Positions 55,544-64,000 of a stretch of DNA of 64,000 bases are shown one piece after another. The notes under the pieces are model-generated. The model searched no databases, was not told the DNA's origin, and worked only from the letters and a program-made list of their open reading frames with translations. Within the stretch, counting starts at the first letter, position 1. Every line of letters starts with the position of its first letter. Origin of the DNA: Panopea generosa (taxonomy: Eukaryota > Mollusca > Bivalvia > Adapedonta > Hiatellidae); NCBI GenBank assembly GCA_029582155.1, contig CM055907.1, forward strand, positions 13,165,492-13,229,491, written 5' to 3'. Made by a program: the position numbers and the translations under genes.

Positions 55544-56099
55544 ATTTAAAGGGAATATATCAGGATTATTCAAAAATTTTAAGTTGACTTTAAAACATTT
55601 TTTTCCAGTATATCATGCCTATATATGCTCACTGACCCCATATTGCCAAAAGAATATCTATTTAAACATGTTAAAATATTATAATGAAAAGGGGTTTCCT
55701 AACTTGGGCTACGCACCTAGGCTAGACTAAAATAAATTCCTCGCTTAAAATTGAAACTTATTAAATGAGTCACGTAATTTGATTTTGATTTTAATTTAAT
55801 TGGTTATGTAGGTATTTAACATAGTAAAACTTGTGTCATCTCAGAAAGTCCGAATGACGACGGTAAGGTCGGCAAATGGTATTTAAGTGCTGTCTATTTT
55901 TAGAATAGAAATTTCTTTTCAAGTTTATCTTTCAATTCAAATATCGATTTTGTTACATTTTGGTGGAGTTGACATACGAAACCATTCAAATTTTATTTAT
56001 TGATGATATTGAGATGCTTTTTATCCATTTTGAAAATTATTTTATTTTTCAAGACATTTATAGCATTTTTTTCCCTGATATATTTCCTTTAAATCTGAA
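55544..56099 (+). mobile_element. MITE-550, complete copy with TTAA flanks
   Basis: TTAA + AGGGAATATATCAGG at the left, and CCTGATATATTTCCT + TTAA at the right. The element is about 550 bp and non-coding. It defines the family seen at 20,954, 25,631, 27,515-28,440, 49,905 and 63,728. Confidence 0.88.
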
Positions 56100-56212
56100 T
56101 AACCACCAAACCACAAAAACAGGAATGCAGTCCAGTAGTGCAGAAGAAAGAAAAACACGAGCCAATCCATACAAATAGTTGAATAATTACTTCTGATGTT
56201 TAGGCCATTAAA

Positions 56213-56406
56213 AATCAATCGCTAGATTATCATCCATTTTTTTTCTTAAAAAGGGGGAGTAGGGGCGGATTTTGTGTATTATAATTATTTATATATATGT
56301 TGTTTTTTTTCCATTTTTATTGTTTGTTTTTTTTCATGAAAATAAGAAGGGGCGGGGCAGCATGAAAATTAGGGGCGGGCGGGGATGATAATCTAGCAAT
56401 TAATTT
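56213..56406. mobile_element. Short MITE with G-rich interior
   Basis: Inverted ends CAATCGCTAGATTATCATCC and GGATGATAATCTAGCAATTA enclose G-rich stretches (GGGGGAGTAGGGGCGG and AGGGGCGGGCGGGG) and T-runs. Only this copy was seen in the window. Confidence 0.78.
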
Positions 56407-56794
56407 ATTATGACCTTATTACTGTGCAAATATCATATTGGAATTTTTGTGTTTTAACAATTTAGTACTTTCATATAATATTAACCATACTAAGACACCC
56501 AATAATATATCCTATAGTCTACGCTTCATTTCAAAACAAGGACATTATGCATCCTAAGGCTAAAACTGAAGTCAAATGTGCATTTTCTTATTCTGCTATG
56601 GAAGTCTTGATATTGATTGACATTAACTAAAACATGTATAATTATTGCTATATAATTAGTGTCTTGGCCACTGGTCATTATCACGAATAAAACTAGATTC
56701 CCAAGGGCTACAATGTTGAGTCTGCCTGTGAGCAAACATCTCATTATGGTGAACAATTCGTGACACATTCGTTATTTCAAAACCTATTACGGAG

Positions 56795-57245
56795 CGGAAT
56801 TGACACCACTTTGACCTTGACCTCTGAGTTAAGGACCTGGGTCTTGCGCACAACAGATTGTCTAATAATGGTGAGCATATGTGCCATCTTATTTCAAAGT
56901 CACTCGAGTGATTTACAAGATATGGAGCACTCAAATTGTGTACCTTTTTCTGACCTTAAACTTCAGATGTGACCATGACCTTTGAGCTACGAACCGGGTC
57001 TGGTCCAGACACATCGTATACATAACATGTCATGTGGTTTACGAGATATGGAGCCAACACAAAATTATATACCTTTTTCTGACCTTGAACTTCTATTTGG
57101 ACCTTGACCTTTGAGCAACAGACCTGGATCTTGTGTGGGACACTTTCATTATTGGGAATATTTATGCAATGCTATTTCAAAATCCCTCTATGTATGAGAA
57201 AGTTATAACAAGGAAAAGATTGGAAAGATGGAAAATCATGCACGC
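56795..57245. repeat. Second nuclear-receptor-site repeat block, about three copies
   Basis: Units of about 130-160 bp contain TTGACCTTGACCTCTGAG, TGTGACCATGACCTTTGAGC or TTGGACCTTGACCTTTGAGC, then 'CTGGGTCTTG' and 'CGAGATATGGAGC'-like text. It is related to, but diverged from, the 48,486 array. Confidence 0.82.
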
Positions 57246-57334
57246 ACACCAAACCAGCATAATGACGACTATGTCGACCTCACCACAACCGGACTCAACA
57301 AAAAAGGAAATTTAATATATAACGTCAGAAAAAA

Positions 57335-57840
57335 ATTAACTACTCACTTTTTAAATTCTTAGTCAGAAAAAGTAAAATACCCACTTCTAAAATTATGGAT
57401 CAGAAATAGTTAAATACCCACTTCTAAAATTATGGATCAGAAAAGGTTAAATACCCACTTCTAAAATTCTGGGTCAGAAATAGTTAAATACCCACTTCTA
57501 AAATTCTATGTTAGAAAAAGTTAAATACCAACTTCTAAAATTCTGGGTCAGAAATAGTTAAATACCCACTTCTTAAATTCTGGGTAAAAAAGAATTAATT
57601 TCCCACTTCTAAAATTCTGGGTCAGAAATAGTTAAATACCCACTTCTAAAATTCTGGGTCATAAATAGTTAAATACCGACTGAAAAAAAATTCTGGGTAA
57701 AAAAAAAATTACTTCCCACTTCTAAAATTCTGGGTCAGAAAAAGTTAAATACCCACATATAAAATTTTGTGTCAGAAAAAATTAAATACCCACTTCTAAA
57801 ATTCTTGGTCAGAAATAGTAAAATACCTGCTACAAAAGCT
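57335..57840. repeat. 37-bp minisatellite, about 13 copies
   Basis: The unit is around CAGAAATAGTTAAATACCCA followed by CTTCTAAAATTCTGGGT, with variant units carrying A-runs ('GGTAAAAAAAAAATTA'-type). Confidence 0.95.
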
Positions 57841-58940
57841 CTGAGTCAATAATAGAGCAAACAGCTAATGTTTAAGGTACTATTGATCTCATCTCTTTAT
57901 CTGTTTCTCACAGTATATATACAGCTGTCTGATCTCTTCTTGTGCCATTGTGCAAAACATTCTCTTCAACATAACAATTTTTTTCAAAACACGGATCTTT
58001 CTGCCAAACGCCGGCATTAATTCTAAAAAAAGTTTTTTTAAAAAAACAAACAAACAGGATTACTGAGATTCAAGCAATGTTGAGAATTTATTGATGACTA
58101 ACTAATGAATATGAATTTAATAAATTAATTCTAACATTTCATAGAAACAGAATCTTTTTAATTCAGTGTTTTGTTGACAATATTCAATATATTGTAAAGG
58201 AAAACATTAAAGCTTATGGACATTTGGACATATGCTGTGATGGATACATCTTATCAGGTGAGCTTCAGAATTTAAGATATTTTCCAAGTTTCAAAATTTA
58301 TTACAAATATAATTGTTTTTATTTAGGCCATGATAAGTAAAATCCTAAATTTTCATCCAAATTAGTTTTAAGGGTGGGATACTTAAATGTAAAACATTGT
58401 GTCATAATAATTAGGCATGGGCTTAAGAAGCAAAAGGTTTAAAAGCAGAGCTGTTTTTGCCAGTAACGGTCCCCATTTAAAAATAAAAGTATATATATAT
58501 TATATATATATAATTATATATATTTCTTTAAAAGTTTCAAGATTATTTTTTCAAATGATAAATTCTTATTTTATGAAAAAAATGTGTGTAGGGGTGGGGG
58601 TGTCTTAAGACTTAGTGAAACAGGCCCCTGATCTCCATTTTTACACCCTAACTAAATAATCCTCATGGATGTGTGTGTGTGTGCAGGGCGGGGTGTGAGG
58701 GAGGGAGGTATGAGGTTGGGAGTAGGATGTAACACTATCCAGTATGAATCTGCATAGAAGCATCGTCCTTCCTCACTTTCCTTCCTGGAGACTGGTAAAC
58801 ATTCTCCAATTAAGGTTTTGGACTGTGCTGGGCCCTAACCTATGACCTCAGCTCAGTACAGAAAAACATCAGATTATTACTAATGTATAAAATTAAATAA
58901 AGTATACCCTTGTGCAAAAACAGAATTATATAATTATTCT
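57841..58940. other. Upstream region of the receptor gene; unassigned
   Basis: AT-rich, with a (TA)n run at 58,489-58,523 and a GT/GGGT-rich stretch at 58,670-58,735. A TTTTTCTAG acceptor-like site at about 58,969 could end a 5' UTR intron of the downstream receptor, but no upstream UTR exon could be identified. Confidence 0.4.
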
Positions 58941-59112
58941 ATAAATTATCATCTTTCAAATTTTTCTAGAAATACAAAGCCTGAGAGCTGGTAAATCAAG
59001 AAGCAAGCAGACTTGAAAAAAGTGCCTGGTCCAACCGAACAAAAACTGGGTCCAATAAAGATTCACATTATCAACATTCCATCTCCACACCAATAAGAAA
59101 ACGGAAGTAAAA

Positions 59113-60237
59113 ATGAATGGGACACGTTGGAACACTACTACTGATCTGTCGTCAAAAATAAACGAACTTTCCTTACAAGTCATAATTCAAAACATTGTTG
59201 CGATAGTAATGTCAATTACTATTATGGCATTTGAAATTGCTGCTGGGGTAATTTTAGCAAAATGTATAAAAATCGCAAAACAGGTAAAAATTCTTCTGTT
59301 GAATTTTCTATTGGGATCTATTCTGTTTTTAGTAAACATTGTTGTGTGGAGCGTCATCAACCTCGCTTCAAAAGGCTCGATGTTTACTTTAACTTTCTAT
59401 GTGAGAGCAGCTTTGGGAGGAATTATCAAAACCATATCGTGGGCAGCCGTGGCCGGAGTGGCACTGGAGCGATACGTCTCCTTGCAGAATGCATTGAGGT
59501 ATGTGTCGATGATAAACAACAGAAACATAATTCTTGGACTGTGCATTATGTGGCTGGTCAATTTTGTACTGCCGTTGATATTCTTGATAGTTTCCATGCA
59601 CATGACATGTGACTGGGACTTGGTCACCTGTGACTTTGCAAGAATGCTACTTCCACTACGTGTGACGTTTGCAGTGTTGATTGCTTTTTATCAAGTCTCC
59701 TTAACAATTACGTACATCAAAATATTAAAAATTGTAAAAAAACACTTAAATGCCATGACGAAAACTTGCAAATTAAGCATTTTGCAACAACAAGATGACA
59801 ACACTGTAAATGGAAAGAAAACAACGCTTAATAACGCTCTTAACGAAAAAGATATACAATCGCAAAAACAAAAAAACAAACAGAAGAATATAGGCCATAT
59901 GAAGGCTACTAGAACAATTATATCAGTTGTCTTTTCCTTTGTCCTAATGCATATTCCAATATTTATACATAGTCTGATATTTGTGTTCATCCCAGCTTTA
60001 CAAACTTACACATGGCAGGTGACATTTCAAATTTCCAGCTACTTCTTCACCAATCTGAATTCAAGTGTAAATTTGTACTTGTATATTTGGAAAATTGACG
60101 AATGCAAAATGGTGTTTCTAAACATGTTTTTTTCTTGGAATAAAAAGTGTAGAGAAAAGGCAGAGAAACTGAGGCACAGTGTGTTTGACATTGTTACAGC
60201 AGATGTACACACAAAAAGATCAAGAACAAATAGTTAA
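59113..60237 (+). CDS. Orphan rhodopsin-like (class A) seven-helix receptor, intronless
   Basis: The 374-residue single-exon protein has seven hydrophobic segments (about 22-48, 58-84, 96-121, 138-161, 180-206, 264-292, 300-326). It should lie in the plasma membrane and signal through G proteins. Seen features: N-terminal glycosylation sequons NGT (2-4) and NTT (7-9); GVALERY ending helix 3 (E119-R120-Y121, the D/ERY site); Trp147 in helix 4; Pro282 in helix 6; NSSVNLYLY in helix 7 (N320-L321-x-x-Y324, where the usual NPxxY proline is Leu); a short helix 8 and a basic tail. The third intracellular loop (about 207-262) is long and Lys/Gln-rich. The usual Cys at the top of helix 3 is absent, while loop 2 has Cys166 and Cys173. 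The ATG lies in an AAAA-ATG-AATGG context and is the first in the open frame. The ligand is unknown. The divergence suggests an invertebrate-specific orphan group. Confidence 0.88.
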   Translation: MNGTRWNTTTDLSSKINELSLQVIIQNIVAIVMSITIMAFEIAAGVILAKCIKIAKQVKILLLNFLLGSILFLVNIVVWSVINLASKGSMFTLTFYVRAALGGIIKTISWAAVAGVALERYVSLQNALRYVSMINNRNIILGLCIMWLVNFVLPLIFLIVSMHMTCDWDLVTCDFARMLLPLRVTFAVLIAFYQVSLTITYIKILKIVKKHLNAMTKTCKLSILQQQDDNTVNGKKTTLNNALNEKDIQSQKQKNKQKNIGHMKATRTIISVVFSFVLMHIPIFIHSLIFVFIPALQTYTWQVTFQISSYFFTNLNSSVNLYLYIWKIDECKMVFLNMFFSWNKKCREKAEKLRHSVFDIVTADVHTKRSRTNS

Positions 60238-60459
60238 AAGGCAACAGAATGGGGCTTTTCACTGTTTTTTTTTCAACAGAACATGATCACCATGGCAGCC
60301 CACACTCAGGGGCAGTAGCAGGCATGGGAGAGCAAGTAAACAACCAGCCAACAAAGGTTTCTCCTCCAGCTCAACAAGATAGTCATTGGCGCGATTAGTC
60401 TTGATCATATGCAACACTTATTTTTCTAAAAGCCAAATGTCTTGACAAGTTTGGCTGAG

Positions 60460-60465
60460 AATAAA
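60460..60465 (+). terminator. AATAAA polyadenylation signal of the receptor gene (candidate)
   Basis: AATAAA lies 223 bp after the stop codon and is the first such hexamer downstream, so it is the likely cleavage signal. Confidence 0.5.
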
Positions 60466-60825
60466 AATCATTTTTATTTAGCGAAAATTGAATGTTTTTT
60501 GATTGGTTGATTCAATCTATTGGACTACCTCAGAGACCCTCATAGTATTTCAAAAGAGTATCGTTTTGATGTTTATTTCCTTTAATATTCATTAGATTTA
60601 TATAATTATATATTTTCTTTATTCTAACATAACCATTGCAGAGGTTTGTTTGTTTCAGCCAATCAGATCTTACTTCCAAATCCAAACGTTTCTTCTGCAC
60701 AACCTGTCAAGACATTTGTCTTTTAGAAAAGCGAGCATTGCATATGATCAAGACTATGGTACGATTGGTAATTCATTCATTTAACATTGGTGAGCGCATA
60801 ATCATTCCTGGGATACACTAGGTGG

Positions 60826-61020
60826 TAATCAGTATTTCACACACTTTATCTCTGCAAACCACTGACTACTACCCTATATTTTCATAAATGGGAGATTCAT
60901 GGCTGTCAAACATAGTTCATAACCTTAGAATGTTATAGAGACTGTGGCCGAGTGAGGATTTAGGTCACAACCCCTTGATTGACAGTCTTAGACGTGTTGC
61001 CGACTGAGCAAGCCCCGTTA
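60826..61020 (-). mobile_element. SINE-C copy
   Basis: 'TTTATCTCTGCAAACCACTG', 'ATGGGAGATTCATGGCTGTC' and the tRNA-like 'GACAGTCTTAGACGTGTTGC' (plus sense) match the outer SINE at 47,995-48,448. Confidence 0.7.
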
Positions 61021-61183
61021 AAAGATAAAGATTAGTTACTTTGAAATAAGTGTATTCGTATTGACTACTGTTACACAGAGAGGCAATCAATACAAAGATG
61101 TAGCTTAAAGGGACACTTTGCAATGGTGAAACTGATTTGCTCATGTCCACAAATCAAACCAACATATACACCTATGAACTTAT

Positions 61184-61689
61184 GTTTGTTTGTTTGTTTG
61201 TTTGTTTGTTTGAATATTTTGCATCATTTTTATACCATTGAAATTGATTTAGCTCAACCCCCCCTTCTTGGGATCCTACAAGGTTAACCAGTACTCCAGC
61301 ACATCAATCACCACAACTACCTGACAACTTCCCCACTTGAATCAATGGTCTAGGACAACTTTCCCACTTGAATCAGTGGTTTGGGACAACTTTCCCACTT
61401 GAATCAGTGGTCTGGAACAACTTTCCCACTTGAACCAGTGGTCTGGCCACAACTTTCCCACTTGAATCAGTGGACTGGGACAACTTTCCCACTTGAACCA
61501 GCAGTCTGGGACAACTTTCCTACTTGAACCAGCAGTCTTGGACAACCTTCCCACTTGAATCAGCGGTCTGGGGTGAATGAGAAACAGACACAACAATGTG
61601 TACCAATCATCTTAGTGACTGTGGCCAAATTCATAAGCACTGAATTGATAGCAAGATGCTCTACCAACTGAGCTAATCAGACCTAGCTC
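61184..61689 (-). mobile_element. SINE-1 copy with internal tandem amplification
   Basis: (TTTG)n tail at 61,184-61,212, then 'AATATTTTGCATCATTTTTA', then about eight tandem repeats of a 28-34-bp SINE segment (ACAACTTTCCCACTTGAATC, AGTGGTCTGGG) at about 61,325-61,570, then the tRNA-like head to 61,689 (ACTGAGCTAATCAGACC). Normal copies have this segment once. An 84-codon minus frame here is an artefact. Confidence 0.88.
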
Positions 61690-62139
61690 ATGAAAGTATA
61701 CTTCATTAATAAATTTTATCAAATCTCAAAATATCACCATCTGAAACTTCATATCTAAGCAGGCTTCTCCGCAGGACATTTAAGCACAGGGGCACTTGAA
61801 TGGCAGAAACGATATACCTCCAGCGCTTAAAATCTTAAACAATATCTTTCAAAGGCTTATATATGCCTTCAATTCTGCCTTTTTCTTAGCATATTTTTTC
61901 TTTAATGTATAAAATGAAACATACTAAATCTAATGACTTTTACTGATTCATACCAAATTTACTATTATAAATGTTAATCTATTTTAATGAGTGTTCTACA
62001 CATCAAATGAAAATGTTTTGGGGCAGACCCTTGAGTGTGCGCGCTCTTACCCCAATGGCTTGAATTCCAAATTGTAGAGAATCTTGCTAAGAAAGTATCA
62101 ACAGTAGAATTTCATTTGAAGTTAACTGATTGGCAAATA
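61690..62139. other. Unassigned AT-rich sequence
   Basis: No gene or repeat was recognised. Confidence 0.4.
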
Positions 62140-62410
62140 ATTTGTTTTGGTTAATTTCATAAACCTTTTGGTCAACTGTGGCTAAGAGATGAGGTTTTGG
62201 TAAATTTCCTAAACCTATTGGTTAACTGTGGCTAAGAGATGATGTTTTGGTAAATTTCCTAAACCTATTGGTCAACTGTGGCTAAGAGATGAGCTTTTGG
62301 TAAATTTCTTAAACCTATTGGTCAACTGTGGTTACATGTAAGAGATGGGGTTTTGGTAAATTTCCTAAACCTATTGGTCAACTGTGGCAAAGAGATGGGG
62401 TTTCATAGTA
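62140..62410. repeat. 51-55-bp tandem repeat, about five copies
   Basis: 'TTTGGTAAATTTCCTAAACC', 'TATTGGTCAACTGTGGCTAA' and GAGATGAGG recur. One unit has an ACATGTAAG insertion. Confidence 0.93.
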
Positions 62411-62564
62411 GAGTTGGTAAAAAGTTAACCAAATAAGCATTGTCATAGAATGTGTGTCTTTTCCAATAATAATCAAAGCTGATTTAAGCTATTGGTACAT
62501 GTTTATGTCCATTAATCATTATTTAATGGTATTTAACCCAATTTTCAACACATATGAGGTTATA

Positions 62565-62770
62565 TATGGTATATCCTGTTTTATTGGCGGAGGAAGACCT
62601 CAGAATGAAATCGAGTAGAACCACTGTCATTCAGCAAGTAACTGACAAACTTTCTCACATAAAATATTTTTTGAGTGGGACACAAACCTTTGACCTTTGG
62701 GGTGAGAGGGCCAGTGACCTTGAGATGGTGCCTTAAACCACTCAGTCTCTGAGGACCCATGCCATTATCC
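62565..62770 (-). mobile_element. Ser/Leu-type tRNA SINE, reference copy
   Basis: In minus sense, GGGTCCTCAGAGACTGAGTG and GTTTAAGGCACCATCTCAAG form a tRNA-like head, then 'TATGTGAGAAAGTTTGTCAG', 'GGTTCTACTCGA', 'GAGGTCTTCCTCCGCCAATA' and AACAGGATATACC. It overlaps short open frames that are not genes. Confidence 0.75.
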
Positions 62771-63635
62771 ATTGTATGCGGAACAATGTTGCTGAATTGT
62801 TTTACAATTCATGGGCCACAGTTCAAGACACTAAATATCCAACTTATAAATTGTTGTTGATGATGTTGTTGTTGTTGTTGTTGATGTTGTAGTTTTCCAA
62901 TAAAATATAACTGCACTTTTGCATTTAATTTTTGTCTTCACTTTCTTCAAAATAATGTTTTTCCACTCCACAATGTTTACTGACCCAAGTTTCACTAAAC
63001 ATCTAAACTTGAATTTTTCCTAAACTCAAATCTTTGAAATGTTTTAAACCTCATTTACATTGGTCACTTAGCATTGTATCCTTTACCAATTAGTAAAGAT
63101 ACGTTATTACTTTGATTCTGTGTGGATATTTGGTGTGTAATGAGTATGCAAATGATCATTTATAGAAAAGGAAATTTTTGGATTGAGAAAATTCTCAACT
63201 TGATATTTTTATTGACACCCGTGTGATTCCGGCTAAGAAAAGAATCACTACCGATCTCTGCAGAGGTGTACAAATCCTCTGAATGGGTATCATGTTCATT
63301 TTATCATTTTTTGTCATGTTCACTATTGTGGTTAAATTATCAACCCCTGTGTGGTTTCAGGGAGCCATATGAGTGATGGCAAGAATAAGACCACTGTGGC
63401 TCTTGCATGTCATTAGAAGCAACAATTTAAGTAATACAATAGAATTTGCTAGAACTCTGCAGTTCTGCAGGTATTAAGGTTCTAGAATCATTCTGCATAT
63501 TCATTTGTTGGTGTATTTTTGTTTAAATTTGTATGTTAATTTGTTGTTTTTGTACATGTAGAGTGAACCTGGAATCTTCCTCCCTGTTGGCGTCGAATAA
63601 CCTATAAAGTGTTGGTATGCCGTAAAATCCCATTC
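62771..63635. other. Unassigned sequence with a GTT microsatellite
   Basis: (GTT)n with GAT interruptions at about 62,851-62,890. Nothing else was recognised. Confidence 0.45.
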
Positions 63636-63727
63636 ATTCATTCATACGTTTATTGAAGCCGGTCCCTTGTCCTTTATGAAAATGGGACAAAACAAAATAC
63701 TTAGTACTTTTTATGGAGAATGCCTTT
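63636..63727 (-). mobile_element. Possible LINE tail fragment
   Basis: (CATT)n followed by 'ACGTTTATTGAAGCCGGTCC' resembles an inverted LINE 3' end with a microsatellite tail (AATAAA on minus). Confidence 0.35.
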
Positions 63728-63948
63728 AAAGGGAATACATCAAGTTTTTTCAAAATTTTAAAATTGGCTAGAACATCTTTTTTCAATATGTTCAATGCAC
63801 TCGCTGAATCCATGTTACTAAACAAAATGTTTTTAAATATACAATTGGATTTCTAAACTTGTGCTTCCTGCCTAGGTTAGACCAAAATAGATTTCCTGCA
63901 TATAAAACATACTAAAAGACTCACATGATTTCATTTTAATTTTCAACA
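63728..63948 (+). mobile_element. MITE-550 copy, 5' part
   Basis: Starts TTTAAAGGGAATACATCAAG and continues with 'GCCTAGGTTAGACCAAAATA' and 'ACTCACATGATTTCATTTTA', then stops. Confidence 0.72.
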
Positions 63949-64000
63949 CAACTGTTGACTGGTACACATACGACACAACTGTTGACTGGTACACATACAA
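63949..64000. repeat. 26-bp tandem repeat cut by the window edge
   Basis: Two units of CACAACTGTTGACTGGTACA plus 'CATACGA' or 'CATACAA'. The array may continue beyond the window. Confidence 0.7.

Noticed and set aside
59262..59990. Overlapping frames of 70-116 codons within the receptor gene
   Set aside because: Shadows of the 374-codon receptor frame, which alone has the helix pattern and motifs.

Overview
This window looks like about 64 kb of an animal nuclear genome, most likely a bivalve mollusc. It is strongly AT-rich, its one long gene is split into short exons with GT/AG junctions, and almost everything else is repeats. The mollusc call rests on several dispersed repeat types that I recognise from bivalve genomes (units around TGACCTTGACCTTTGA, 'GGGCCTCTTGTT' ends, 'AGCTCGCC' ends) and is an inference. 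There are no prokaryotic operons, no CRISPR and no rRNA.

Only two protein-coding genes are well supported. (1) On the minus strand, nine exons between 34,651 and 47,359 join with consistent phases into the C-terminal 299 codons of IWS1, the SPT6-binding transcription elongation factor, from the start of its conserved region to the stop codon. The acidic N-terminal half was not found and should lie above 47,360, probably outside the window. (2) On the plus strand, 59,113-60,237 is an intronless 374-residue seven-helix receptor of rhodopsin-like type with unusual motifs (ERY, NLxxY). If the IWS1 5' exons are beyond 64,000, this receptor sits in antisense orientation inside an IWS1 intron.

Layout. 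0-10 kb: LINE tail, a 51-bp minisatellite, tRNA-derived SINEs, a palindromic MITE, a hairpin-dense cluster and a pogo-like MITE. 10-15.2 kb: two large back-to-back minisatellites (60-bp and 33-bp units). 15.2-34.6 kb: a mariner remnant, a 102-bp tandem array, nested MITEs, a bivalve repeat block, an RT fragment and several SINEs. 34.6-47.4 kb: IWS1, whose introns carry pogo-like MITEs, SINEs, a degenerate repeat and a 60-bp minisatellite abutting a splice acceptor. 47.4-58 kb: nested SINEs, two nuclear-receptor-site-rich repeat blocks, a decayed Tx1/L1-like LINE and several tandem arrays. 58-64 kb: the receptor gene, then SINEs, one of them internally amplified.

The most notable signals are these. 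(a) The 60-bp minisatellite touching an IWS1 3' splice site carries a near-copy of that splice acceptor in almost every unit. (b) A family of TTAA-flanked MITEs with CCCTTTACT ends (piggyBac-like) has seven copies here, each with a palindromic core, or what remains of one, and a minisatellite of variable copy number. (c) A pogo-like MITE ends five bases inside an IWS1 intron, so its target TA forms part of the 5' splice site. (d) Tandem repeats disperse AGGTCAAGGTCA nuclear-receptor sites. All alignments were done by eye, and no search or fold was run.
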